Source of the DNA: Acidovorax kalamii
Lineage (GTDB): Bacteria; Pseudomonadota; Gammaproteobacteria; Burkholderiales; Burkholderiaceae_C
NCBI RefSeq assembly: GCF_002245625.1
Contig: NZ_NOIG01000008.1
Location: forward strand, 124,001 to 188,000
Reading direction: 5' to 3'
DNA length: 64,000 bases
In this document: piece by piece, positions 44,646 through 56,144 of the stretch
Position numbering within the stretch: position 1 is the stretch's first letter
Layout: every line of letters starts with the position of its first letter
The notes under the pieces: generated by a model
The model's database searches: none
Told to the model about the DNA's origin: nothing
The model's input: only the letters and a program-made list of their open reading frames with translations
Position numbers and translations under genes: made by a program

Positions 44646-46085
44646 CTACTTGCCGATGCAGAAGCTGGAGAAGATCACGCCCAGCAGGTCGTCGGAGCTG
44701 AACTCGCCGGTGATGGCGCTCAGGGCGTTCTGGGCCAGGCGCAGCTCCTCGGCCAGCAGATCGAGGGCCGGGCCCTGGGCCTGCAGCTGGTCGGCGGCCT
44801 CCTGCAGGTGGGCCGATACGGCGCGCAGCGCCTCGATGTGGCGCGCGCGCGCGATGTAGAGGCCTTCGGGCGCAGACTGCCAGCCCGCCACCTCCAGCAG
44901 GATGCGCCGCAGCCCGTCCAGCCCCTCGCCCGTGCGAGCAGACAACCACACGCCCCGCCGGGTTTCGGCCTGCCCGGCCCCTTCTGCGGCGATGGCCGCC
45001 GCCGCCGGGGCGCGGTCCAGCTTGTTCCAGACATCGATCACCGGGATGGTTTGGGGCAGTTTTTGGGCCAGTGCGCTCGCTATTTCTGCCTCAGCAGCTA
45101 TGTATTCCATAGCATCCTGGCGCGACAGGTCGTGCAGGAACAACACCGCATCGGCACCCGCAATCTCGTCCCAGGCGCGGGCGATGCCGATGCGCTCCAC
45201 CTCGTCCTCGCTGTCGCGCAGGCCCGCAGTGTCGATGATGTGCAGGGGCACACCCTCGATCTGGATGGTCTGCTGCACCTTGTCCCGCGTAGTGCCGGCA
45301 ATGGGGGTGACGATGGCCAGCTCGGCCCCGGCCAGGGCATTGAGCAGCGAGCTTTTGCCCGCATTGGGCTGCCCGGCAATCACCACCTTGATGCCCTCGC
45401 GCAGCAAGGCGCCCTGGCGCGCCCGCTGCATGACCGAGGCCAGTGTTTGCTGCAAGTTCGATAGCTGCCCGTGCGCATCCGCCTTGCGCAGGAAGTCAAT
45501 TTCTTCTTCAGGAAAGTCCAGCGTGGCCTCCACCAGCATGCGCAGGTGGATGAGCGCGTCGCGCAGTGTGTGGATCTCGGCCGAGAACGCGCCGGTGAGC
45601 GAGCGGCTGGCGCTGCGGGCTGCGGCCTCGGTGCTCGCGTCGATCAGGTCGGCAATCGCCTCGGCCTGGGCCAGGTCGATCTTGTCGTTCAGGAAAGCCC
45701 GTTCGGTGAACTCGCCCGGCTGGGCCACGCGCAGGCCCGGCAGGCAGGGCTGGCCCGTGGCCGGGTCGGTGGCGGCACCTGCCTCCAGGCAGCGCGCCAG
45801 CAGCAGTTGCAGCACCACGGGGCCGCCGTGGGCCTGCAGCTCCAGCACGTCCTCGCCGGTGTAGCTGTGCGGGCCGGGGAAATACAGCGCCAGCCCCTGG
45901 TCGATGGCCTGGCCCTGCGCATCCCGAAACGGCAGGTAGGTCGCCTCGCGGGGCTTGAGGGTGCGGCCGCACAGCGCCTGCACTAGCGCTGCCAGCCCTT
46001 TGCCCGACACCCGCACGATACCGACGGCCCCGCGCCCGGGGGCAGTGGCGATGGCAACGATGGGGTCGTGGTGGCGGGCAAGCAT
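44646..46085 (-). CDS. mnmE: tRNA modification GTPase MnmE
   Basis: 479 aa. With MnmG it makes the 5-aminomethyl/carboxymethylaminomethyl modification of wobble uridine. N-terminal folate-binding domain ([22 protein letters not shown]), G1 [15 protein letters not shown]2 GTTRD, G3 [11 protein letters not shown]4 NKLD, C-terminal FCIGK with the essential Cys. An in-frame dispersed repeat encodes [18 protein letters not shown] residues in the G domain region. Part of the origin cluster downstream of yidC. Confidence 0.96.
   Translation of the reverse strand: MLARHHDPIVAIATAPGRGAVGIVRVSGKGLAALVQALCGRTLKPREATYLPFRDAQGQAIDQGLALYFPGPHSYTGEDVLELQAHGGPVVLQLLLARCLEAGAATDPATGQPCLPGLRVAQPGEFTERAFLNDKIDLAQAEAIADLIDASTEAAARSASRSLTGAFSAEIHTLRDALIHLRMLVEATLDFPEEEIDFLRKADAHGQLSNLQQTLASVMQRARQGALLREGIKVVIAGQPNAGKSSLLNALAGAELAIVTPIAGTTRDKVQQTIQIEGVPLHIIDTAGLRDSEDEVERIGIARAWDEIAGADAVLFLHDLSRQDAMEYIAAEAEIASALAQKLPQTIPVIDVWNKLDRAPAAAAIAAEGAGQAETRRGVWLSARTGEGLDGLRRILLEVAGWQSAPEGLYIARARHIEALRAVSAHLQEAADQLQAQGPALDLLAEELRLAQNALSAITGEFSSDDLLGVIFSSFCIGK
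45088..45114 (-). repeat. Comamonadaceae-type dispersed repeat, copy 6 (inside mnmE)
   Basis: On the minus strand ATGCTATGGAATACATAGCT followed by GCTGAGGCA. It is read in frame within mnmE between G3 and G4, near the G-domain surface. More diverged than the other copies. Confidence 0.5.
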
Positions 46086-46114
46086 GGGGCGACTGTACAG
46101 GGTGGGTGGGCAAG

Positions 46115-46141
46115 AAAAAGGCCGCTTGCGCGGCCTTTTTG
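46115..46141. terminator. Terminator between yidC and mnmE
   Basis: AAAAAGGCCGC-TTGC-GCGGCCTTTTTT. For the leftward direction it lies after yidC and 30 bp before the mnmE ATG, so mnmE probably also has its own promoter or relies on readthrough. Confidence 0.88.
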
Positions 46142-46178
46142 GGTCAGTTCGGTGGCGTCAAGCGTTGCCGCAGCACCA

Positions 46179-47891
46179 TCACTTGAAACTGGGCAGATTG
46201 AACTGCGGTGGCACGCCCATGCGGGTGTTAATGATCCACTGCTGTGCAATCGACAGGATGTTGTTCGTCAGCCAGTACAGCACCAGACCGGCCGGGAAGA
46301 AGAAGAACATCACGCTGAAGATCAGCGGCATGAACCACATCATCTTGGCCTGCATCGGGTCGGGCGGTGCGGGGTTCAGGGCCGTCTGCAGCAGCGAGCT
46401 GAGCGTCATCAGCAGGGGCAGGATGAAGAACGGGTCGGGCGTGGACAGGTCATGGATCCAGCCGATCCAGGGCGCATTGCGCATCTCGACGCTGGACAGC
46501 AGCACCCAGTACAGCGCAATGAACACAGGGATCTGGATCATGATGGGGAAGCAGCCACCCATGGGGTTGACCTTTTCCTCGCGGTAGATGCGCATCATCT
46601 CCTGCTGCATCTGCTGCGGCTTGTCCTTGAGGCGCTCGCGCATCTCCATGATCTTGGGGTTGATGGCCTTCATCTTGGCCATGCTCGCGTAGGCCTTGGC
46701 GTTGAGCCAGTAGAACGCGATCTTGAGCAGCAGCACCAGGCCCACAATCGCCCAGCCCCAGTTGCCCAGCAGCTTGTGCAGCTGGTCCAGCAGCCAGTAC
46801 AGCGGCTTGGACAGGATGGTGAGCCAGCCGTAGTCCTTGACCAGTTCCAGGCCGGGGTAGAGCTTCTCCATCATGGTCTCGACCTGTGGGCCCGCAAACA
46901 GGCGCGCGTCCACGGTCTTGCTCGTGCCGGGCTCGATGGCACCCAGGGAAGTCAGCATGCCCACCGAGTACAGGTTGGTGTCCACCTTGCGGGTGAACAG
47001 CTCGCGCTGGGTGCCGTCGGCCAGCAGCCAGGCGGCGGCAAAGTAATGCTGCACCATGGCCACATAACCATTGGGCGAATCGCGGGGGATATCGACCTTG
47101 CCGTTCTCGATGTCCTTGAACTCGATCTTCTGGTACTTCTTGGCGTCGGTGTACACGGCCGGGCCGGTGAAGGTGGAATAGAACGACGACTCGCCCGGAG
47201 GCTTGTTGCCATCACGCACCAGCTGCAGGTACAGCTGGGGCGACACGGCAGCGCTGCCGGTGTTGACGATGTCGTGCTTGACGGCGATGTCATAGGCGCC
47301 GCGCTTGATGGTCCAGGTCTTGACCAGCTTCACGCCACCCTGGTCGGGCGACTCGAAGCGGATGCTCAGCTCGTCCTGCCCGTCCTTGAGTTCGCGCGGG
47401 CCGGGCACGGCGGTCATCACGGTCTTGTGCGTGGGGAAATTGCCGCCGATCAGGCCGGTCTGCGCCACGTAGACACGCTGGGCGCTTTCGTCCAGCAGCA
47501 GGAAGTTGCGGTTCTTGTCGGTCAGGTCGGCGTGCTTGAGCAGTTCGGCATGGGTGAGCGAGCCGCCTTCGCTGTCGAAGGTGAGGCGGTACAGGTCGGT
47601 CTTGACCTCGATGCGCTCACGCGCGGCTGCGGGTGCAGTGGCCGCTGCGGGCTGGCCCGGGACGGCCGCAGCGCCCTGGACAGCAGCCGCTGCCACGGGC
47701 GCAGAGGACACAGGGACGCTGGCCGCGCCCGTGGCACCGGACGCTGCACCTGCAGCGGCAGGCGCGGTCACGGCCGGGGTGGTAGGGAAAAACGTGGCCT
47801 TGTTGCCGTTGTGCAGTTGCCACTTGTCCCACAGCAGAACCATGGAAAAGCCAAAAATCACCCACAGGATGGTGCGGCGAATGTCGTTCAT
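46179..47891 (-). CDS. yidC: Membrane protein insertase YidC
   Basis: 570 aa. N-terminal helix (RRTILWVIFGFSMVLLW), a large periplasmic beta-supersandwich (~residues 60-345) as in Gram-negative YidC, and the conserved five-helix insertase core from ~359 (KPLYWLLDQLHKLLGNWGW, FYWLNAKAYASMAKMKAINP, NPMGGCFPIMIQIPVFIALY). Inserts and folds inner-membrane proteins with or without SecYEG. Start overlaps yidD stop. Confidence 0.97.
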   Translation of the reverse strand: MNDIRRTILWVIFGFSMVLLWDKWQLHNGNKATFFPTTPAVTAPAAAGAASGATGAASVPVSSAPVAAAAVQGAAAVPGQPAAATAPAAARERIEVKTDLYRLTFDSEGGSLTHAELLKHADLTDKNRNFLLLDESAQRVYVAQTGLIGGNFPTHKTVMTAVPGPRELKDGQDELSIRFESPDQGGVKLVKTWTIKRGAYDIAVKHDIVNTGSAAVSPQLYLQLVRDGNKPPGESSFYSTFTGPAVYTDAKKYQKIEFKDIENGKVDIPRDSPNGYVAMVQHYFAAAWLLADGTQRELFTRKVDTNLYSVGMLTSLGAIEPGTSKTVDARLFAGPQVETMMEKLYPGLELVKDYGWLTILSKPLYWLLDQLHKLLGNWGWAIVGLVLLLKIAFYWLNAKAYASMAKMKAINPKIMEMRERLKDKPQQMQQEMMRIYREEKVNPMGGCFPIMIQIPVFIALYWVLLSSVEMRNAPWIGWIHDLSTPDPFFILPLLMTLSSLLQTALNPAPPDPMQAKMMWFMPLIFSVMFFFFPAGLVLYWLTNNILSIAQQWIINTRMGVPPQFNLPSFK

Positions 47892-48190
47892 GAAGACTTC
47901 TTTGGTGAGGGTGGTTGGGTGGTGGTGGAGGATTGTTGCAGCCGCGAAAAAAGCCTCATGCCGCGCGGCAGTTCTCGGGGGACCGGATCGTGGCCCCCAT
48001 CACACCAGGGGTGGCAGCGTACCAGCCTGCGCACCGTGAGATAGCTGCCTGCCGCCGCGCCATGCCATTCCAGCGCTTGCAGTGAATAGGCCGAACAGGT
48101 GGGCTCGAACCGGCAGGCCGACCCCAGCCAGGGGCTGAGGAAAAACCGGTAGCCCTTGACCAAGCCCATCAGCAGGCGCTGCATGATCAT
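47888..48190 (-). CDS. yidD: Membrane protein insertion efficiency factor YidD
   Basis: 100 aa. GYRFFLSPWLGSACRFEPTCSAYSLQAL and HPWCDGGHDPVP are the family signature. Overlaps rnpA upstream and yidC downstream by 4 bp each. Confidence 0.96.
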   Translation of the reverse strand: MIMQRLLMGLVKGYRFFLSPWLGSACRFEPTCSAYSLQALEWHGAAAGSYLTVRRLVRCHPWCDGGHDPVPRELPRGMRLFSRLQQSSTTTQPPSPKKSS

Positions 48191-48705
48191 GGCGCCACCT
48201 CGTGGGCAGGCCGGACCTGCGGGACAGGCGCCGGTGCGGGCACTGCAGCCCCGCCACCCGCACGCCGGGCGGCATGGCCAAACAGCTGCAGCAGCTCTGC
48301 ACGCACGGCCTGCTTGAGCTGGTCGGACGTAGCGCTCACAAACTGTTTGCGGTCAAACGCCGTGCGCAGCCGCACCACATGGGCTGCCTGGGGCAGGCGC
48401 GCTTCAAATGCCGCGCCCACGGTGTAGATCTGCCGCTTGATGGTGTTGCGTGTCACGGCACGGCGCGCCCAGCGCTTGGGCACCATGGCACCCAGCCAGA
48501 CATCCGGCACGGCAAACAGGGCCTGCGGCCCTTGCGTTGATGGCAAGGAACCGGGCCCTGTGGGTGCAGCACTGGCGGGGGGGTTGGCAGCAGCGCTGCC
48601 AGCCGCATCCAGCACCAGACGGTGCAGCGCAAAATGCGCTGTGCGGGAGACTGTGCCCCCAGCCATGGCGGCCTGGAACTGCGGACGGGTTTTTAGCCGT
48701 TGCAT
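48187..48705 (-). CDS. rnpA: Ribonuclease P protein component
   Basis: 172 aa from MQRLKTRPQFQAAM. The protein subunit of RNase P, which trims tRNA 5' leaders. The RNR signature is AVTRNTIKRQIY. It is longer than the usual ~115-130 aa because of an Ala/Pro-rich insertion (AGSAAANPPASAAPTGPGS region, ~31-50) and an Ala/Pro-rich C-terminus. Between rpmH and yidD, the standard order. Confidence 0.95.
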   Translation of the reverse strand: MQRLKTRPQFQAAMAGGTVSRTAHFALHRLVLDAAGSAAANPPASAAPTGPGSLPSTQGPQALFAVPDVWLGAMVPKRWARRAVTRNTIKRQIYTVGAAFEARLPQAAHVVRLRTAFDRKQFVSATSDQLKQAVRAELLQLFGHAARRAGGGAAVPAPAPVPQVRPAHEVAP

Positions 48706-48778
48706 GCAGGCACCCCGTTTGGAACCTGACGGTACAAACCGGGGGCAGGCGGGGAGCAGACCGTAGACCGGGACGGCC

Positions 48779-48913
48779 TTAGACGGCCAGGCGCTTGCGG
48801 CCCTTGGCGCGGCGTGCGTTGATAACGGCACGGCCGCCGCGGGTCTTCATGCGGACGAGGAAACCGTGGGTGCGCGCGCGGCGCGTCTTGGAGGGCTGGT
48901 AAGTACGTTTCAT
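48779..48913 (-). CDS. rpmH: 50S ribosomal protein L34
   Basis: 44 aa: starts [20 protein letters not shown] and ends [11 protein letters not shown], the full L34 sequence pattern. AAGGAA lies nine bases before the ATG. First gene of the leftward rpmH-rnpA-yidD-yidC cluster. Confidence 0.98.
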   Translation of the reverse strand: MKRTYQPSKTRRARTHGFLVRMKTRGGRAVINARRAKGRKRLAV

Positions 48914-49321
48914 GGTGCTATTCCTTGAGGTTCAGTTCCGGACTGCTGCTCTTGAACCCCTGCCTTGCCCAGCTGAAAACCAGCCAAACAGAAGCAGAAA
49001 TAACGGCGCGCCGGGTCAAATCACCCTGAACACATTCAGGGAAACCCAAAATTATCGCAGGCTTGTTGCCCTCTGGCAATGCCTTTCGGCTGGCAGGCCT
49101 ATCCGCAAGCCGCCCGGCGGAGCCAACACAGCTCCTTTCGCCCCGCGCCAAGCGGGCCTTCGACGATCACCAGGTGCCCGTTTTGACACCCCAAGGATGC
49201 CAGTCCATCAACCCCGGAATCCCCCGATGACAGCAGCCACCAAAATGTGGATAACTCCTTGACAAGCTACAATCCGCCGCCCAGCACCGTTCCTCCTATC
49301 CACAACAAGAATTCCCGATAA
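48914..49321. other. rpmH-dnaA intergenic region: DnaA boxes, divergent promoters, probable origin part
   Basis: 408 bp without a gene. A consensus DnaA box on the minus strand (TGTGGATAA, 49246-49254) and a one-mismatch box CTATCCACA (49296-49304) flank a TACAAT (49268-49273) that may be the dnaA -10, so DnaA autoregulation is likely. Weaker matches occur at 49052 (TTATCGCAG) and 49098. A hairpin CCTGAA-CACA-TTCAGG lies at about 49025-49041. Few boxes are present, so the full oriC may not be contained here. Confidence 0.6.
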
Positions 49322-50746
49322 ATGACCGAGGAACCCACCCGCAGCGCCCAACCATCCCCCGGAGCCGATGCCGGCCAAGGCCTGTGGCAAGCCTGCGTAG
49401 AACAACTGGCGCAAGACCTGCCGGAACAACAATTCAACACCTGGATCAAGCCCCTGGTCGCCCAGGTGGCCGAGGATTTCTCCAAAGTCACCCTGCTGGT
49501 GGCCAACCGCTTCAAGCTGGACTGGATCCGTGCCCAGTACGCAGGCCGCATCGCCTCCCTACTGGAGGGCCTGTACGGCCAGCCGGTCTCACTGGAGTTA
49601 GCGCTCGCTCAGCGGGAATCCGTGACCCGTACTTATGTGCGCCCCGCGTCGCCCGAGCCCTCCAGCACCCCGGCACCGGCAGAATCCCCGGCCGCCAGCA
49701 TCGACGAGGCCCCGGCCGGCGCCTTCCGTAACCGGCTGAATGCCGCGCTCACGTTCGAGACCCTGGTGGAGGGCACGGCCAACCGCATGGCACGCTCGGC
49801 CGCCATGCACGTGGCGGGCATGCCCGGGCACCTGTACAACCCTTTGTTCATCTACGGCGGCGTGGGTCTGGGCAAGACCCACCTGATGCACGCTGTGGGT
49901 AACCGCCTGCTGCAGGACAAGCCCGACGCCAAAGTTCTCTACATCCATGCGGAGCAGTTCGTGTCGGATGTGGTTAAGGCCTACCAGCGCCGCACCTTCG
50001 ACGAGTTCAAGGAACGCTACCACTCGCTGGACCTGCTGCTCATCGACGATGTGCAGTTCTTTGCCAACAAGGACCGCACGCAGGAAGAATTCTTCAACGC
50101 GTTCGAGGCCTTGCTGACCAAGAAGAGCCACATCGTGATGACGTCGGACACCTACCCCAAGGGCCTGACCAACATCCACGACCGCCTGGTGTCGCGCTTC
50201 GATTCGGGCCTGACGGTGGCGCTGGAACCGCCCGAGCTGGAAATGCGCGTGGCGATTCTGATCAACAAGGCCCGCGCCGAAGGCACCGAGATGCCCGAAG
50301 AGGTCGCCTTCTTCGTCGCCAAGAACGTGCGCTCCAACGTGCGCGAACTCGAAGGCGCACTGCGCAAGATCCTGGCGTATTCGCGCTTCAACCAAAAGGA
50401 AATCTCCATCCAGCTCGCCCGCGAGGCGCTGCGTGATCTGCTGTCCATCCAGAACCGGCAGATTTCTGTGGAAAACATTCAGAAGACGGTGGCCGACTAT
50501 TACAAGATCAAGGTCGCCGACATGTACAGCAAGAAGCGCCCGGCCAGCATTGCCCGCCCGCGACAGATTGCGATGTACCTGGCCAAGGAGCTGACGCAAA
50601 AGAGCCTTCCGGAGATTGGAGAATTGTTCGGCGGGCGCGACCACACCACGGTTTTGCACGCGGTGCGCAAGATTTCGGGCGAGCGCCAGCAGCTGACCGA
50701 GTTGAACCAGCAGTTGCATGTGCTGGAGCAAACGCTCAAGGGCTGA
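49322..50746 (+). CDS. dnaA: Chromosomal replication initiator DnaA
   Basis: 474 aa. Domain I ([24 protein letters not shown]), linker domain II rich in Pro/Ala (~100-135), AAA+ domain III with Walker [14 protein letters not shown] (Lys185) and Walker [11 protein letters not shown], and the C-terminal box-binding domain with [11 protein letters not shown]. Binds DnaA boxes at oriC and loads helicase. Divergent from rpmH. Confidence 0.98.
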   Translation: MTEEPTRSAQPSPGADAGQGLWQACVEQLAQDLPEQQFNTWIKPLVAQVAEDFSKVTLLVANRFKLDWIRAQYAGRIASLLEGLYGQPVSLELALAQRESVTRTYVRPASPEPSSTPAPAESPAASIDEAPAGAFRNRLNAALTFETLVEGTANRMARSAAMHVAGMPGHLYNPLFIYGGVGLGKTHLMHAVGNRLLQDKPDAKVLYIHAEQFVSDVVKAYQRRTFDEFKERYHSLDLLLIDDVQFFANKDRTQEEFFNAFEALLTKKSHIVMTSDTYPKGLTNIHDRLVSRFDSGLTVALEPPELEMRVAILINKARAEGTEMPEEVAFFVAKNVRSNVRELEGALRKILAYSRFNQKEISIQLAREALRDLLSIQNRQISVENIQKTVADYYKIKVADMYSKKRPASIARPRQIAMYLAKELTQKSLPEIGELFGGRDHTTVLHAVRKISGERQQLTELNQQLHVLEQTLKG

Positions 50747-50876
50747 ACCTGCGTGATCGAGGTGCCCCAGAGAAAAGGCCCCTTTAAGGGGCAAAATGAT
50801 GGGTTGTGCAGCAGGGGGAGGCACAACCCGTGCCGCTGTCCAAGCTCCGTTCCAAAAACCACAAGAGGTTGAAGAC

Positions 50877-51995
50877 ATGATCGTCCTGAAGGCAACACAA
50901 GACAAGGTTCTCGCGGTACTGCAGTCCGTGGCTGGCATCGTCGAGCGCCGGCACACGCTGCCCATCCTGGCCAATGTGCTGATCCGCAAGACGGGCAATG
51001 CCCTGCAGCTGACGACCAGCGACCTCGAAATCCAGATCCGCACCACCGCCGAGCTGGGCGGCGACACCGGCGACTTCACCACCACCGTGGGTGCGCGCAA
51101 GCTCATCGACATCCTGCGCACCATGCCCGGCGACCAGACCGTGAGCCTGGAGTCGCAGCAGTCCAAGCTGGTGCTCAAGGGTGGCAAAAGCCGCTTCACG
51201 CTGCAAAGCCTGCCCGCCGAAGACTTCCCGCTGGTGCAGGAATCCGCCGCGTTCGGCCCCGTGTTTGCCGTGCCCCAAAAGACGCTGAAGGACCTGCTGG
51301 GTCAGGTGTCGTTTGCGATGGCCGTGCAGGACATCCGCTACTACTTGAACGGCATCCTGTTTGTGGCCGAAGGCAAGCAGCTCAGCCTGGTCGCCACCGA
51401 CGGCCACCGCCTGGCCTTTGCCAGCGCCACGCTGGATGTGGAAGTGCCCAAGCAGGAGGTCATCCTGCCGCGCAAGACCGTGATCGAGCTGCAGCGCCTG
51501 CTGAGTGACGCGGGCGGCGAAAACCAGCCGCACATCGAGATGCAGTTTGCCAACAACCAGGCGAAGTTCACCTTTGGCGGCATGGAGTTCGTCACCAAGC
51601 TGGTCGAGGGCAAGTTCCCCGACTACAACCGCGTGATCCCCAAGAACCACAAGAACAGCATTACCCTGGGCCGTGCGCCGCTGCTGGCCAGCCTGCAGCG
51701 CACCGCCATCATGACCAGCGACAAGTTCAAGGGCGTGCGCCTGAACCTGGAGCCCGGCACCCTGCGCGTGGCGTCCAACAACGCCGAGCAGGAAGAGGCT
51801 GTGGACGAACTCGATATCGACTACGGTGGCGACACCATCGAGATCGGCTTCAACGTGACCTACCTCATCGACGCACTGGCCAACATGGGCCAGGACATGG
51901 TGAAGGTGGAACTGTCGGACGGCAACAGCTCTGCGCTGATGACCATCCCCGACAACGACAGCTTCAAGTATGTGGTGATGCCCATGCGCATCTGA
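50877..51995 (+). CDS. dnaN: DNA polymerase III beta sliding clamp
   Basis: 372 aa. MIVLKATQDKVLAVLQSVAGIVERRHTLPILANVLI is the typical clamp N-terminus and DNDSFKYVVMPMRI the C-terminal strand. Three clamp domains. The 130-bp gap after dnaA has a GCCCC/GGGGC hairpin but no clear terminator, so dnaA-dnaN cotranscription is possible. Confidence 0.98.
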   Translation: MIVLKATQDKVLAVLQSVAGIVERRHTLPILANVLIRKTGNALQLTTSDLEIQIRTTAELGGDTGDFTTTVGARKLIDILRTMPGDQTVSLESQQSKLVLKGGKSRFTLQSLPAEDFPLVQESAAFGPVFAVPQKTLKDLLGQVSFAMAVQDIRYYLNGILFVAEGKQLSLVATDGHRLAFASATLDVEVPKQEVILPRKTVIELQRLLSDAGGENQPHIEMQFANNQAKFTFGGMEFVTKLVEGKFPDYNRVIPKNHKNSITLGRAPLLASLQRTAIMTSDKFKGVRLNLEPGTLRVASNNAEQEEAVDELDIDYGGDTIEIGFNVTYLIDALANMGQDMVKVELSDGNSSALMTIPDNDSFKYVVMPMRI

Positions 51996-52040
51996 GGCGC
52001 CCCTCCCACCTGCCGCACAGCCACGCAGCCGAACCCTGTT

Positions 52041-52070
52041 TACTATCGTATTGATAGCTACTAGCGCTTA
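52041..52070 (+). repeat. Comamonadaceae-type dispersed repeat, copy 7
   Basis: ACTATCGTATTGATAGCTAC followed by TAGCGCTTAC, in the 153-bp dnaN-gyrB gap. Closest to the full consensus. Confidence 0.75.
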
Positions 52071-52097
52071 CTGGATAGGCGGTAGAGCCCAATTTGA

Positions 52098-54755
<2,658 letters not shown>

Positions 54756-54784
54756 TGTAGCTAGCCAACTTGGTTAAACCAGCC

Positions 54785-55618
54785 ATGGACTGGTCTCGGG
54801 CCGAGGTTGAGGTGGTTGTTGCCGACTACCTCAAGATGCTCAGTCTTGAACTGGCTGGTCAGACCTACAGCAAGGCTGCGCACCGTCGCGTCTTGCTTGA
54901 AAAGCTCAATGGCCGCTCCGAAGGTTCTGTTGAATTCAAGCACTGCAATATCAGCGCAGTGCTGATCCATCTGGGTTGCCCGTATCTGCGCGGATATCAA
55001 CCACGAGCCAACTACCAACGTCTGCTGCGTGAAGTAGTGGAGCTACAAGTTGACCAGTCCACTGTCCTGGATTCACTAGCGCTTGCGGCTGCGCACTTGC
55101 CCGCAATACCCCCAGAGATTGTCGATTTCTCCAGAGTTGAAACCGAAGCGCCGCTAAAGCAACATCGTGTCGGCGAGACAAGTCCACACTACGGCAACCC
55201 ACCCGTCAAACGGGACTACCTTGCGATCGAGTCCCGCAATCGCTCGTTAGGTCAAGCTGGCGAAGAGTTCGTTTTTCGGTACGAGCAATGGAGACTGGCG
55301 CATATCGGCAAGCGCGATTTGGCTGAACGGGTGGAGCATGTCTCGCAAACAAAGGGGGATGGCCTTGGCTACGACATCCTGTCTTTCGATGCGAATGGTC
55401 GCGAGCGATTCATTGAAGTGAAAACCACTGCGTTTGGCAAGGACACACCGTTTTTCATATCCAAGAATGAATTGCATTTCTCCCGAAACGCGGGTACTGA
55501 CTTCACCCTATGCCGCCTGTTTGAATTTCGGCAGACTCCAAAGTTGTTCTCTTTGAAGGGCGCACTGGATCAGCACTGTGACCTGGACCCTGTCACATAT
55601 CGCGCTAGCTTTTCTTAG
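54785..55618 (+). CDS. DUF3883 domain protein, putative restriction-like nuclease
   Basis: 277 aa from the ATG at 54785 (TTG at 54770 possible; no clear Shine-Dalgarno). N-terminal ~85 residues (MDWSRAEVEVVVADYLKML, GRSEGSVEFKHCNISAVL, GYQPRANYQ) form a domain I have seen on HNH and other restriction-type proteins. The C-terminal DUF3883 domain has a PD-(D/E)XK-like core: GLGYDILSFD...ERFIEVKTT. Codon use is visibly more AT-rich than in neighbours, suggesting horizontal gain. It sits 29 bp after gyrB. A defence or DNA-processing role is inference. Confidence 0.82.
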   Translation: MDWSRAEVEVVVADYLKMLSLELAGQTYSKAAHRRVLLEKLNGRSEGSVEFKHCNISAVLIHLGCPYLRGYQPRANYQRLLREVVELQVDQSTVLDSLALAAAHLPAIPPEIVDFSRVETEAPLKQHRVGETSPHYGNPPVKRDYLAIESRNRSLGQAGEEFVFRYEQWRLAHIGKRDLAERVEHVSQTKGDGLGYDILSFDANGRERFIEVKTTAFGKDTPFFISKNELHFSRNAGTDFTLCRLFEFRQTPKLFSLKGALDQHCDLDPVTYRASFS

Positions 55619-55654
55619 TCCTACCGCACGCCGCACGCCATTTGCCTCACCCCC

Positions 55655-56068
55655 ATGCGCTCCCCCATCTCCATCGTTGACGTAGACCGCCTGGACACCT
55701 GGACCCGCTACCGCGCAGACCTGTGCGACACCTGCGCGGCCAACTGCTGCACGATGCCGCTGGAGGTGCAGCTCTCGGACCTGGTGCGGCTGGAGCTGGT
55801 GGACCCGTTCGAGGCCGAGCATGAAGAAATCCGCCACATTGCCAAGCGGCTGCAGAAGGCGCGGTTGATCGACCACTTCAACCACAAGAACGCCATCTTC
55901 ACGATGGCGCGGCGGGCCAGTGGGGACTGCAACTTTCTCGACCCCACAACGCGGCTGTGCACGGTGTATGACAAGCGGCCGGAAACCTGCCGCCTGCACC
56001 CGCAGAAGAAGAGCCCCAAGCCGGGCTACTGCGCCTATGGGGCGCGGGATTTGCAGCGGCGGGGCTGA
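55655..56068 (+). CDS. YkgJ-family cysteine-cluster protein
   Basis: 137 aa with eight or so conserved Cys (CDTCAANCCTMPL, GDCNFLDPTTRLCTVYDKRPETCRLHP, GYCAYG), the zinc- or iron-chelating (UPF0153/CxxCxxCC) pattern. Function of the family is not settled. Convergent with the acyl-CoA ligase. Confidence 0.88.
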   Translation: MRSPISIVDVDRLDTWTRYRADLCDTCAANCCTMPLEVQLSDLVRLELVDPFEAEHEEIRHIAKRLQKARLIDHFNHKNAIFTMARRASGDCNFLDPTTRLCTVYDKRPETCRLHPQKKSPKPGYCAYGARDLQRRG

Positions 56069-56144
56069 CTACAGACACGCGCTGAGGTGTCTCGCAACTC
56101 TCATCTGCGCAAGCCCACCGCTGTCTGAAACTGTGCCCCCGCGC

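Noticed and set aside
50777-50792. GCCCCTTTAAGGGGC hairpin between dnaA and dnaN as a terminator
   Set aside because: There is no T-tract after it in the dnaA direction, so it is not called a terminator.
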